DNA of 64,000 nt, from positions 1-64,000 of the forward strand of contig JADJVI010000052.1 in NCBI GenBank assembly GCA_016710645.1, read 5' to 3'. Of the stretch, positions 13,110-21,758 are shown one piece after another. The notes beneath the pieces were generated by a model. That model made no database searches and was not told where the DNA came from. It saw only the letters and a list, made by a program, of their open reading frames with translations. Both the position numbers and the translations under genes were made by a program. Origin of the DNA: Actinomycetales bacterium. Its GTDB lineage: Bacteria; Actinomycetota; Actinomycetes; Actinomycetales; Dermatophilaceae. Position 1 is the first letter of the stretch. Every line of letters starts with the position of its first letter.

Positions 13110-13408
13110 GCATTTCGTATGCCGTCGACCTGGCCGAACTCGACGCGGTGATCGCCGCGATGAGCACCTTCGAGGAGACACTGAGCGCCCGTATCGCCGA
13201 CCTCGATGCAGAAATCGAGCAACTGCAGGGGGTGTGGCACGGCGCAGCCGCCGATGCTTAAGCGGACGCGCACTCCCGCCTCGTCCACGGAGCCCGCACC
13301 ATGCATCAGGCATTAGTTGAGATGCGCTCGGCAGCGCGGGTGGCCCACCAGAACTACACCGCAGCCGTAGAGGCCAACGCCACGATGTTCAGGCGGGCCC
13401 GAGGGTGA
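13106..13408 (+). pseudogene. WXG100-family gene interrupted by an in-frame TAA
   Basis: ATG 13106 opens a frame with Trp44-His45-Gly46 (WHG), but TAA at 13259-13261 stops it after 51 residues. The same frame then runs on for 48 more codons to a TGA at 13406-13408 and reads like the second helix of a WXG100 protein (for example GARTMHQALVEMRSAA and HQNYTAAVEANATMF). The restored length of 100 residues matches the family, and the distal TGA overlaps the GTG of the toxin gene, as intact genes here do. One C-to-T change (CAA to TAA) explains the break. A 51-residue product may still be made. Sequencing error or readthrough are alternatives. Confidence 0.75.
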
Positions 13409-14769
13409 GGGTGGACGTCGATTCGGGCACATACACGTCAGCCTGTGACGACTTCTACGCAGCCAACCGAGGAATCTGCCAAGCGGTGACTCGGCTGTCC
13501 CAGGCTCTGGAGAGCTGCGGATCGATGGCCGGCACCGACTCTGGTGGCCGCGAGTGGGCCGCCGCGTACGACGACGCAGCTGGACCGCTCCTGGAGGCGG
13601 GCACCGAGCTCGGTCGCGCGCTGGCGCACATGGGCAACCTCCTCAACGCTGCCCTGGCCAACCACGAGGCCGCCGATGGCGGGGCGCGTCTGGATGGTGC
13701 GCACCGGTCCGGGTCAACGGAGCCAGGTGCCGGCGCGAGCACGCGGACCTACGACGTCTCTCTGCCGGCGCCCACGTCGGCCTTCGGGGGGAACGCAGCC
13801 GAGCCAGATTGGTGGCATTGGATCGCCGAGCATCTCGAAGAGTTCGTCTGGCCCGATGCCGACACCGACCGCCTGCGCCGGGCGGGAACGGCCTGGACAA
13901 CGGCGGCAGACACGCTGGCCAGCTATGCCAGTAACTGCAGTTCAGCCGCCGACGCGATCGGGATGAACCACGGGCCCGAGGTGGCCGATGCCGTCGGTGC
14001 CTGTCTCGACCTTCGGGAGCATGTGGAGGAGATCGCCGCCGCCTACCGAGAGGTCGGCGCGGCGTGCACCGACTACGGCACCCACGTCGACGCCCATCGT
14101 GACGAAGTGGTGTCCATCCTGGTGGAGTTGCTGGCGTGGACGGTGGTCGATCAGGTCGCAGGTGTGGTGCTGAGCTTCTTCACCTTCGGGGCGGCCGAAG
14201 TGGCAGCCCAACTGGTGGAGGCCGGGATCATGGCCCGGTATGCCGTGCGGATCATCGAGGTCTTGCGCCGCCTACGGGCACTGGCCCGCGTTGCGGTCAC
14301 GGCCGTCAAGAGTGCGAAGCTACGGGTGGCAGCGCGTCTAGGCCGACTGAAGACCTTTGTCAGCGCGCCCATCCGCCGAGCTGCCCTTGCGGCCGGCCAG
14401 GGGGCTGCGCGATCAGAGCGCCGCGCTCTTCTTGATGAGTTGGCGGCAGCGGGGATCAAGCACGACCCGAACGCCGTGATGACAATCTTCCGCTCTGCTG
14501 ACGGCAAGATCGTGTTCCTCGAACGGGGTTCGAACAACACTGGATTCCAGCACATTTTGTCGCACGAGGGCGAGTTCCTCGCGAAAGGGATACCTCGTGA
14601 GCAGATCCCGACGCTGTTGGAGGAAGCCTTGACCAAGGGCAAGCAGATCGGATACCAAGGGAAGGGATTCGGTCGCCCCATATACGAAGTCCCGTTCAAC
14701 AACACCATCGTCCGGGTCGCGATCACAGTCGGCTCGAACGGTTACATCGTCGGAGCAAACATCAGATGA
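13405..14769 (+). CDS. Large WXG100-associated polymorphic toxin with BECR-like nuclease C-terminus
   Basis: The 454-residue protein starts at GTG 13405, overlapping the preceding frame. Residues 1-90 and 155-235 are helical WXG100-like segments separated by a Gly/Ser/Pro linker. Residues 235-285 are very hydrophobic, then a basic helical stretch (285-340) leads to a compact C-terminal domain (about 345-454). That domain contains GFQHILSHEGEF (His383, His387), GIPREQIPTLLEEAL, and alternating strand-like segments ending in NGYIVGANIR. This pattern recalls the Barnase-EndoU-ColicinE5/D-RelE (BECR) RNase toxins. The 3' part has visibly lower GC than its neighbours, which suggests toxin-domain exchange. 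An RNase function is inferred from pattern only. Confidence 0.75.
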   Translation: MRVDVDSGTYTSACDDFYAANRGICQAVTRLSQALESCGSMAGTDSGGREWAAAYDDAAGPLLEAGTELGRALAHMGNLLNAALANHEAADGGARLDGAHRSGSTEPGAGASTRTYDVSLPAPTSAFGGNAAEPDWWHWIAEHLEEFVWPDADTDRLRRAGTAWTTAADTLASYASNCSSAADAIGMNHGPEVADAVGACLDLREHVEEIAAAYREVGAACTDYGTHVDAHRDEVVSILVELLAWTVVDQVAGVVLSFFTFGAAEVAAQLVEAGIMARYAVRIIEVLRRLRALARVAVTAVKSAKLRVAARLGRLKTFVSAPIRRAALAAGQGAARSERRALLDELAAAGIKHDPNAVMTIFRSADGKIVFLERGSNNTGFQHILSHEGEFLAKGIPREQIPTLLEEALTKGKQIGYQGKGFGRPIYEVPFNNTIVRVAITVGSNGYIVGANIR

Positions 14770-15134
14770 CCCCGAACATCGAGTCTTTGCGGATCAACGC
14801 CGAATACCTGTGCTACCCGACCTGGGTCAGGCTGGCGGACGGTGGCGAGGACAACCCTGACCCTTCGACGTTGGGGCTGCCCGTCGACCTGGCGGAACGG
14901 CTGAATGAGTGGTCGGACGATTTCGATTCGATCGTCCCTGTCGACGATCCCGGCTCTGCCGCGTTTCCCAGTGCCGCCGACGAGGCCGCCTTTTATGCTC
15001 GCGGGCGGGCCCTCGCGGGCCAAGTGGCCGCAGCCAGGCCGGACCTCTTCGTGCGGTTCCACTCTCCGCTGACGGGGTGGGAAGACCTGCCAAGACCGGA
15101 GAGTGGCGAACGGGAGAGCATCCAGCGCCCCTAG
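14766..15134 (+). CDS. Candidate immunity protein for the adjacent toxin
   Basis: A 122-residue acidic, soluble protein with no recognised motif. Its ATG overlaps the toxin stop (ATGA), the classical position for a cognate antitoxin/immunity gene in polymorphic toxin loci. Low pI and cytosolic character fit binding to a basic nuclease domain. The assignment rests on context; the family is unknown to me. Confidence 0.6.
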   Translation: MTPNIESLRINAEYLCYPTWVRLADGGEDNPDPSTLGLPVDLAERLNEWSDDFDSIVPVDDPGSAAFPSAADEAAFYARGRALAGQVAAARPDLFVRFHSPLTGWEDLPRPESGERESIQRP

Positions 15135-15260
15135 TCGTCCGTCAGCGCGACGGTTACCGAGTCGAGCCGGTATGCCGTGCCGCCCTAGGATTGGGTGGCC
15201 GCGCGGCCCCACGAGGGTGAGCGGACGGCATACCGATCGATCCGAACCGAAGGAACCACC
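15135..15260 (+). promoter_or_regulatory. Intergenic region with aspS promoter candidate and two motif copies
   Basis: TAGGAT at 15186-15191 is a plausible -10 box for aspS, giving a leader of about 60 bases. Two copies of the dispersed motif flank it in inverted orientation: GGTATGCCGT at 15169-15178 and ACGGCATACC at 15225-15234. In RNA they could pair across a 46-base loop that includes the candidate -10 region. Confidence 0.45.
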
Positions 15261-17072
15261 GTGTTGCGCACCCACCAGGCCGGCGCCCTGCGCGCCGACC
15301 ATGTCGGCCAGACCGTCACCCTCACCGGCTGGGTGGCCAAGCGGCGCGATCACGGTGGGGTTGCTTTCGTGGATCTGCGCGACGCCAGCGGCATTGCCCA
15401 GGTCGTCGCTCGCGACGAGGTCCTGACCGGGGCCGCTCATGATCTGCGCAACGAGTACTGCGTCAAGGTCATCGGCGAGGTCGTCGCCCGCACTGCCGAG
15501 AACGTCAACCCGGACCTGCCGACCGGCCAGATCGAAGTCGTCGCCTCGGGCATCGAGGTGCTCAACGCGAGCGCCCCGTTGCCCTTCCAGATCGATGAGC
15601 GGGTCACGGTCGGTGAAGAGGCTCGCCTGAAGTATCGCTATCTCGACCTGCGCCGTCCGGGGGCCAGCTCGGCCGGGGCCGCCATCCGGCTGCGGTCCAA
15701 GGTCAACGCCGCCGCCCGTGAGGTGCTCGGCGCCCGTGATTTCGTCGAGATCGAGACCCCGACGCTGACCCGCTCCACGCCTGAGGGCGCGCGCGACTTC
15801 CTTGTGCCCGCGCGGCTGTCACCGGGTGCCTGGTACGCGCTGCCGCAGAGCCCGCAGCTGTTCAAGCAGCTGTTGATGGTCGCGGGGATGGAGCGCTACT
15901 TCCAGATCGCCCGCTGCTACCGCGACGAGGACTTCCGCGCCGACCGGCAGCCGGAGTTCACCCAGCTCGACATCGAGATGTCCTTCGTCGAGCAGGACGA
16001 CATCATCGAGCTCGGTGAGGCCATCGTCGCCAACATCTGGAAGCTCATCGGCGTCGACCTGCCCACGCCGTTCCCGCGGATGTCCTATGCCGAGGCGATG
16101 GCTCGGTACGGCTCGGACAAGCCCGACCTACGCTTCGAGCTGGAGTTGACCGACTGCACGGCCTTCTTCGCCGAGACGCCGTTCCGGGTGTTCCAGGCGG
16201 ACTACGTCGGCGCGGTCGTCATGCCGGGTGGCGGGTCGCAGCCGCGGCGTGCTTTCGACGCCTGGCAGGAGTGGGCCAAGCAGCGCGGCGCTCGGGGGCT
16301 GGCCTACGTCACGGTCGGCGAGGACGGCGAGCTCGGCGGACCGGTGGCCAAGAACATCTCCGATGCAGAGAAGGCCGGCCTGGCCGCCCACGTCGGAGCC
16401 GAAGCTGGCGACTGCATCTTCTTCGCGGCGGGCCCGGCCAAGACCTCGCGCGCGCTGCTCGGGGCGGCTCGCCTGGAGATCGGGCGCCGGGTCGGGCTCA
16501 TCGACGAGTCGGCCTGGTCCTTCCTCTGGGTCGTCGACGCGCCGCTGTTCGAGCCGGCCGGTGACGCGGTCGCGGCCGGCGACGTCGCCGTCGGCGGCGG
16601 CGCCTGGACCGCCGTCCACCACGCCTTCACCTCACCCAAGCGGGAGTTCCTCGACAGCTTCGACACCGACCCGGGCTCGGCGCTCGCGTACGCCTACGAC
16701 ATGGTGTGCAACGGCAACGAGATCGGCGGCGGCTCCATCCGTATCCACCGTCGCGACATCCAGGAGCGCGTGTTTGCGGTCATGGGGTTGTCCGAGGACG
16801 AGGCTCAGGAGAAGTTCGGCTTCCTGCTCGACGCCTTCAAGTACGGCGCCCCGCCGCATGGCGGCATTGCCTTCGGTTGGGACCGGATCGTCTCGCTGCT
16901 CGCGCACACCGAGTCGATCCGCGATGTCATCGCCTTCCCCAAGTCCGGCGGCGGGTTCGACCCGCTCACCTCGGCCCCGGCGCCGATCACCGCCGCGCAG
17001 CGCAAGGAGGCCGGAGTCGACGCCAAACCGGCATCGGCGGCGCCAGCGACTGAGACTGCCCCGGCCGGCTGA
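15261..17072 (+). CDS. aspS: Aspartyl-tRNA synthetase
   Basis: The 603-residue class II synthetase charges tRNA(Asp), and may be of the non-discriminating type that also charges tRNA(Asn). The N-terminal OB fold (GWVAKRRDHGGVAFVDLRD) binds the anticodon. The catalytic core has motif 2 (YFQIARCYRDEDFR), a GAD insertion domain, and motif 3 (HGGIAFGWDRI). GTG 15261 with AAGGA upstream is preferred over a longer in-frame start at 15195 because the OB fold begins right after it. No motif copy lies within the coding sequence; two form the hairpin just after it. Confidence 0.97.
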   Translation: MLRTHQAGALRADHVGQTVTLTGWVAKRRDHGGVAFVDLRDASGIAQVVARDEVLTGAAHDLRNEYCVKVIGEVVARTAENVNPDLPTGQIEVVASGIEVLNASAPLPFQIDERVTVGEEARLKYRYLDLRRPGASSAGAAIRLRSKVNAAAREVLGARDFVEIETPTLTRSTPEGARDFLVPARLSPGAWYALPQSPQLFKQLLMVAGMERYFQIARCYRDEDFRADRQPEFTQLDIEMSFVEQDDIIELGEAIVANIWKLIGVDLPTPFPRMSYAEAMARYGSDKPDLRFELELTDCTAFFAETPFRVFQADYVGAVVMPGGGSQPRRAFDAWQEWAKQRGARGLAYVTVGEDGELGGPVAKNISDAEKAGLAAHVGAEAGDCIFFAAGPAKTSRALLGAARLEIGRRVGLIDESAWSFLWVVDAPLFEPAGDAVAAGDVAVGGGAWTAVHHAFTSPKREFLDSFDTDPGSALAYAYDMVCNGNEIGGGSIRIHRRDIQERVFAVMGLSEDEAQEKFGFLLDAFKYGAPPHGGIAFGWDRIVSLLAHTESIRDVIAFPKSGGGFDPLTSAPAPITAAQRKEAGVDAKPASAAPATETAPAG

Positions 17073-17090
17073 CCGGCGAGTACCACGCGA

Positions 17091-17135
17091 CGGAAGCGGG
17101 ACGGCATACCAGCTCGGTATGCCGTCCCGCTTCCG
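17091..17135 (+). terminator. Bidirectional hairpin terminator made of two inverted motif copies
   Basis: A perfect 20-bp stem (17091-17110 with 17116-17135) and 5-base loop AGCTC lie between the convergent aspS and MMPL genes. The loop-side half of each arm is exactly one copy of the dispersed motif (ACGGCATACC and GGTATGCCGT). There is no T-run, as is common for GC-rich actinobacterial terminators. Position and symmetry suggest it stops transcription from both sides. Confidence 0.75.
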
Positions 17136-17153
17136 TTCGGGGGCGGGTGGGAC

Positions 17154-19358
17154 CTACTCCTCGATGCCGTGCAAGGCGTGCCAGCGCCGCAACGGCGCCG
17201 GAGCCCACCAGTTCCACCGGCCGAGGATCGACATCGTCGCGGGCACGAGCAGCATCCGCACGATCGTCGCGTCGAGCAGCACCGCCACAGTGAGCGCGAC
17301 CCCCATCTGCTTGATGACGAGCATCTTCCCCGCGATGAATCCGGCGAAGACGATGACCACCAGCAGGGCCGCCGACGTGATGATCCGTCCGGAGCGCTGC
17401 AGCCCGAGTTCGACCGCGCGGTCGTTGTCGTGGCCGTTGTGGTGGTAGAGCTCGGCGATGCGGGAGATGAGGAATAGCTCGTAGTCCATCGACAGCCCGA
17501 ATCCGAAGGTGAGGGCCAGCGGCGGGATCATCGACTCCAGGGCCCCGGTGGAGGTGAACCCGAGCAAACCTTGCAGGTGACCCTCCTGGAAGATCCATGT
17601 CGCCACGCCGAGCGAGGCACCGAGCGACAGCACATTGAGCAGGAGCGCTTTGGTGGGAATGACGACCGACCCGGTCATGAGGAAGAGCAGTACGAAGGTG
17701 CCGATGACGATGAGCGCGGCGGCATAGGGGGCGCGGGCAGCGAGTGACGCGGTGAAGTCGATCAGGCCGGCCGCCTGACCGGTCACCCAGGACTGGTAGA
17801 GCGGCCGATGTTCCCGCAACTGGGTGACCACATCGCGCGCTGGGTCGCCCAGGGCAGGCCCCGCGGTGCGGACCGACACCGCGGCATACTCCGAGCCGAG
17901 CGGGCGCACCGAGACGCCGGTGACCCCCGGCAGGGCTTTGACCTCCTGCGCGTATGCCGTGGCCGCGGCAACGCTGGTGCGGCCCACGACGGTCGCGGCG
18001 GGCGCCGACATCAGCGGGTAGTCGGCGGCGAGCCGGTCGAAGAAGTCGCGCTGGCTGGTGCCCACCGGCATGAGTTCGGCGCCGGAGGAGGTGAGCCGCA
18101 TCGACAGGGTGGGGATGGCGAGGGCCACCAACAGGGCTAGGCACCCGGCAATGACCAGCCAGGGCACCCGGTGCACCCCGCGGGCCAGGCTGGAGAAGAC
18201 GCCGTCCTCGGGGGCGGTCTCGGTGCCCTTGGCCAGCAGCCGGTGGGCGCCGAGGGCACACAGCGGTGGCACCAGGGTGAGCCCGACGATCATCGCGATG
18301 AGCACGACCGACACCCCAGCCGCGCCGATGGCGCGGATGACATGGGCGTCGAAGATGAGCAGACCCGAGAGGGCGATGGCGACGGTCAGCCCGGAGAAGA
18401 ACACCGTGCGACCGGCCGTCGCGACCGCCTGGCCGATGGCGGCCTGAATCTCGGCCGGGGTGAGCTCGGCGGCCGGTCGGCCCGCCGCCTGTGCGCGCAG
18501 TTCCTCGCGGGCCCGGCTGACGATGAGCAGGCCGTAGTCGATACAGAGCGCCAACCCGAGCAGGGTGACGACATTGACGACGCTCGCGTCCAGGTCCATG
18601 ACGTAGGAGAAGCCGTAGAGCGCGCCGAGCGCGGCGAAGATCGATGCAATCGCCCCGACGATCGGCATCCCCGCCGCGATGAACCCGCCGAAGACGAGCA
18701 CCATGACGATGAAGCTCAGCGGTAGGGCGATGCCCTCGCCGGCCCGCAGGTCGACCTCGATCTGGTGGAGGATCTCGCCGAGCAGCAGGTTGCCGCCACC
18801 GACTGCACCCTGGGCACCAGAGGGCAGCTCGCGCGTCATTCGGTCGTAGACCGCGTTCACGGCCGCCTCGGCCACCTTGGTGTCGGCCTTACTCAACCCC
18901 GGATCGAAGGTGGTGACGGTGAGCATGCCGCTGCGGTCGCTCCCGGCCCGCACGAACGGCGCGGCCTGCGGGTCGGTCGGACCGCCGGCGAAGACGAACG
19001 GGTTGACAGCCGACTTCACCCCGTCGATCGCCATGATGTCGGCGACCGCCTTCGTGGCGACGCTCGCCACCTGAGGCGAGGTGAGATCGATCCCGGTGAG
19101 TTGCAGCATGAGGCTGCTGGAGGACGGTTCGACGCGCTCGACGATGGCGCGCCCGTCGTGCGCCTCACCGCCCACCCCAGGCTCGCCGGAGCCCAGCCGC
19201 GAGAAGAGCGAGCCGCCCGCCACCCCGAGCACGGCAACCGCGAAGGTGATCCCCGAGATGAGCGCCCACACCAGCAGGAAGCGCCAGGGGTGCCGAGCAC
19301 TCGCGCGACCGAGGGTCGCCAGCCGGGTGGTGTGCAGGGTCGGGGGCTTCTTGCTCAC
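17154..19358 (-). CDS. MMPL family RND transporter
   Basis: The 734-residue membrane protein has a first TM near residues 15-40, two large extracytoplasmic loops and two clusters of five to six TM helices. Each half carries the MMPL intramembrane motif (CIDYGLLIVSR and SMDYELFLISR). The family exports lipids, lipopeptides or drugs using the proton gradient. The start is taken at GTG 19358, where similarity begins (KKPPTLHTTRLATLGR). The frame stays open upstream, but it runs into the divergent rarA gene. The substrate is unknown. Confidence 0.88.
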   Translation of the reverse strand: MSKKPPTLHTTRLATLGRASARHPWRFLLVWALISGITFAVAVLGVAGGSLFSRLGSGEPGVGGEAHDGRAIVERVEPSSSSLMLQLTGIDLTSPQVASVATKAVADIMAIDGVKSAVNPFVFAGGPTDPQAAPFVRAGSDRSGMLTVTTFDPGLSKADTKVAEAAVNAVYDRMTRELPSGAQGAVGGGNLLLGEILHQIEVDLRAGEGIALPLSFIVMVLVFGGFIAAGMPIVGAIASIFAALGALYGFSYVMDLDASVVNVVTLLGLALCIDYGLLIVSRAREELRAQAAGRPAAELTPAEIQAAIGQAVATAGRTVFFSGLTVAIALSGLLIFDAHVIRAIGAAGVSVVLIAMIVGLTLVPPLCALGAHRLLAKGTETAPEDGVFSSLARGVHRVPWLVIAGCLALLVALAIPTLSMRLTSSGAELMPVGTSQRDFFDRLAADYPLMSAPAATVVGRTSVAAATAYAQEVKALPGVTGVSVRPLGSEYAAVSVRTAGPALGDPARDVVTQLREHRPLYQSWVTGQAAGLIDFTASLAARAPYAAALIVIGTFVLLFLMTGSVVIPTKALLLNVLSLGASLGVATWIFQEGHLQGLLGFTSTGALESMIPPLALTFGFGLSMDYELFLISRIAELYHHNGHDNDRAVELGLQRSGRIITSAALLVVIVFAGFIAGKMLVIKQMGVALTVAVLLDATIVRMLLVPATMSILGRWNWWAPAPLRRWHALHGIEE

Positions 19359-19410
19359 CCCGATAGCCTGCCACCGAGGCAGGACGGCTCCTGCACGGAA
19401 GGAGTGTGAG

Positions 19411-20865
19411 ATGACCGGCGAGGACCTCTTCGCGGCGGCGCACTCCCGCCCGTCGGCTTCCGGCGCGGTCACCGACTCCACCGACGGGTATGCCGTGCGG
19501 CCCCCGCTCGCGGTGCGGATGCGTCCTCGCACCCTGGGCGAGGTGAGGGGACAGGAAGCCGTGCTCCGACCGGGCAGCCCCTTGCGGCGCCTGGTCGAGG
19601 GATCTGCCGGCGCGGCGGGTCCGGTGTCGGCGATCCTCTGGGGGCCGCCCGGCACAGGAAAGACCACCCTGGCCCACCTCGTCGCCACGGCGGCCGACCG
19701 GCGCTTCGTCGAGTTGTCAGCCGTCACCGCCGGGGTCAAGGACGTCAGGGAGGTCGTCGCGGCGGCGACCCGGGAGCGGGACCTGTACGGACGGCATACC
19801 GTGCTCTTCCTTGACGAGATCCATCGGTTCAGCAAGGCCCAGCAGGATGCGCTGCTGCCGGCCGTCGAAAACCGCCTGGTCATCCTCGTGGCGGCGACCA
19901 CGGAGAACCCGTCGTTCAGCGTCATCGCGCCGCTGCTGTCCCGGTCGGTGCTCGTCACCCTCGTGCCGCTGGGCGACGCCGACGTCGGCGAGGTCATCGA
20001 GCGGGCGCTGGCTCACGACGACGGTCTGGCCGGGGAGTTCGCCCTCCAAGAGCAGGCCCGCGACTACCTTGTGCGGATCGCCGGCGGCGACGCTCGCCGG
20101 GCGCTGACCTCGCTGGAGGCCGCGGCCGGCGTAGCTCTGGACGACCGGCCGGTCGGAGCCGCTGACGATGGGCCGATCGAGATCTCGCTGGCCGACGTCG
20201 AGCGGGCTGTCGCCGTCGCCTCGGTGCGTTATGACCGGGCGGGGGACCAGCACTACGACGTGGCCAGCGCCCTCATCAAGTCGATGCGCGGCTCGGACGT
20301 GGATGCCGCATTGCACTATCTGGCGAGGATGCTCGAAGCAGGGGAGGACCCGCGGTTCGTCGCCCGGCGGATCGTCATCGCGGCCAGCGAAGACGTCGGC
20401 ATGGCCGACCCGACCGCGCTGCAGACCGCCGTCGCCGCGCTGCACGCCGTGGCCCAGATCGGGATGCCCGAGGCCCGCATCATCCTCGGTCAGGCGGTCG
20501 TCCACGTCGCGCTCGCGCCAAAATCCAATGCCTCCTATCTCGCCATCAACGCGGCGATCGCCGACGTCCGGGCCGGGTTGGGCGGGCCAGTGCCGTTGCA
20601 TCTGCGGGGGAGTGGGTATGCCGGTGCGTCGCGCGTCGCGTCAGCGGCGGCGGCCGCGGCGGGTCGTCCGTCCGCCCCGGTCTATCGCTATGCCCATGAC
20701 GAACCCGATGCCGTGGCCACGCAGGATTACCTGCCTGAGGGCCTGACGACCGCCGACTATTACCACCCCACCGATCGGGGCTTCGAGGCTCGGCTACAGA
20801 CTCGGTGGGCGTGGCTGCGCGACCGGATCCGGGGCCGCGGAGGCAGCGCGGCGCCACCGTCCTGA
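19411..20865 (+). CDS. rarA: Replication-associated recombination protein A (AAA ATPase)
   Basis: The 484-residue MgsA/RarA-type clamp-loader-like ATPase acts at stalled forks. Walker A WGPPGTGKT is at 77-85, Walker B is FLDEIHRF, sensor 1 is in AATTENPSF, and C-terminal helical oligomerisation domains contain the typical RIVIAASEDVGMADP. ATG 19411 has GGAAGGAG upstream. It is divergent from the MMPL gene across about 50 bases. Confidence 0.95.
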   Translation: MTGEDLFAAAHSRPSASGAVTDSTDGYAVRPPLAVRMRPRTLGEVRGQEAVLRPGSPLRRLVEGSAGAAGPVSAILWGPPGTGKTTLAHLVATAADRRFVELSAVTAGVKDVREVVAAATRERDLYGRHTVLFLDEIHRFSKAQQDALLPAVENRLVILVAATTENPSFSVIAPLLSRSVLVTLVPLGDADVGEVIERALAHDDGLAGEFALQEQARDYLVRIAGGDARRALTSLEAAAGVALDDRPVGAADDGPIEISLADVERAVAVASVRYDRAGDQHYDVASALIKSMRGSDVDAALHYLARMLEAGEDPRFVARRIVIAASEDVGMADPTALQTAVAALHAVAQIGMPEARIILGQAVVHVALAPKSNASYLAINAAIADVRAGLGGPVPLHLRGSGYAGASRVASAAAAAAGRPSAPVYRYAHDEPDAVATQDYLPEGLTTADYYHPTDRGFEARLQTRWAWLRDRIRGRGGSAAPPS

Positions 20866-20924
20866 CCGGTCGTCCTCAGGCGAGCAACCCTCGGTCACCG
20901 AGCGCGGTCGGCTATGGTGACCGC

Positions 20925-21341
20925 GTGACCCTTGCGCCAATCACCCTGGGCGATATCGCCGGTGCCATTGCCGCGCTGGCCTTCGCCTATCTGGTGTGGC
21001 GGCTCGGCTCGGTGATCGGCAAGGCCGGCGAGATCCTCGACGAGACCCGGCTGGGCGTCAAGGGCCTCTCGGACGGGAGTATGCCGTTGCTCGGTGAGGT
21101 CACGACGACGGTCGCCACGACCAATGAGCAGCTGGCGCGGATCGACACCGTCACCACCAACTTGGCCCACATGTCCAGCAACGTCAACGCGTTGACCTCG
21201 TTGTTCGCCGCGACCCTCGGTGGGCCCCTGGTCAAGGTGGCAGCCTTCAGTTACGGGGTTCGAAGCGCCATGGGTGGGCGCTCGGCGCGGGCCGCCGATC
21301 GGGCCTCAGGGGAGCGGAAGGGATCGGGCGATGTTCGCTAA
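20925..21341 (+). CDS. DUF948-type membrane-anchored small protein
   Basis: The 138-residue protein has one N-terminal TM helix (residues about 8-28, DIAGAIAALAFAYLVWRLGSV) and a helical, coiled-coil-like cytosolic or external region. This matches DUF948 proteins found near alaS in actinobacteria. The GTG start is six bases after TATGGT (20913-20918), giving a probable leaderless transcript. The stop overlaps the next gene by 11 bases. Function unknown. Confidence 0.8.
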   Translation: MTLAPITLGDIAGAIAALAFAYLVWRLGSVIGKAGEILDETRLGVKGLSDGSMPLLGEVTTTVATTNEQLARIDTVTTNLAHMSSNVNALTSLFAATLGGPLVKVAAFSYGVRSAMGGRSARAADRASGERKGSGDVR

Positions 21342-21630
21342 GGCAGTGGCTTTCGCTGCAGGTGCTGCGGTGGGCTTCGGCGCGGTCCTCGTCGGCCGCG
21401 CGGTGCTGGCCCGCTACGAGCAGGAAGGCGGCCTGCCCACCCCGTTCGAGGCTGCCCGCGCCGATCTGCGCGACTTCGCCCATGACGTGGCCGAGGGCAT
21501 GGCCGAACGCGAAGAACAGTTGCGGGTCGCTCTGGGGCTTGACGCAGCCCCCGAGGGCACCAGGTTGGACCCCGATGCCACCCGCGCCCTGCTCGACGAC
21601 CCCGCCCGGTGGCGAGCTCCCACGGGGTGA
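21331..21630 (+). CDS. Small membrane-anchored conserved hypothetical protein
   Basis: The product has 99 residues, with an N-terminal hydrophobic Gly/Ala helix (residues 3-22) followed by a charged helical segment. ATG 21331 has GGAAGGGA upstream and overlaps the DUF948 gene. Small proteins of this type recur between DUF948 and alaS in actinobacteria. Role unknown. Confidence 0.75.
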   Translation: MFAKAVAFAAGAAVGFGAVLVGRAVLARYEQEGGLPTPFEAARADLRDFAHDVAEGMAEREEQLRVALGLDAAPEGTRLDPDATRALLDDPARWRAPTG

Positions 21631-21758
21631 GCCTCCGGCCCGCCCCCGACACCCCCGACCCGAGGCCGGGTGCCGCTGCACGGCATACCTGACCGCCGAC
21701 CACCCGCGCCGTGCCCCTCCGGGCTCTAGGCGCTGCGAGACCGACCCGAGGACATCTC
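21631..21758 (+). promoter_or_regulatory. alaS upstream region
   Basis: The region holds a short GC-rich dyad (CCCGAGGCCGGG area), one motif copy (ACGGCATACC at 21680-21689), and TAGGCG near 21726 that could be a -10 box about 27 bases before the alaS ATG. No T-box element is recognisable. Confidence 0.35.

Noticed and set aside
16228..17448. Plus-strand frame of about 400 codons over aspS end and MMPL gene
   Set aside because: Ser/Arg/Pro-rich shadow spanning a terminator hairpin and two certain genes.
19359..19997. N-terminal extension of the MMPL protein and of neighbouring genes to the longest start
   Set aside because: The extension is antisense to rarA and lacks similarity to transporters; GTG 19358 starts where family sequence begins.
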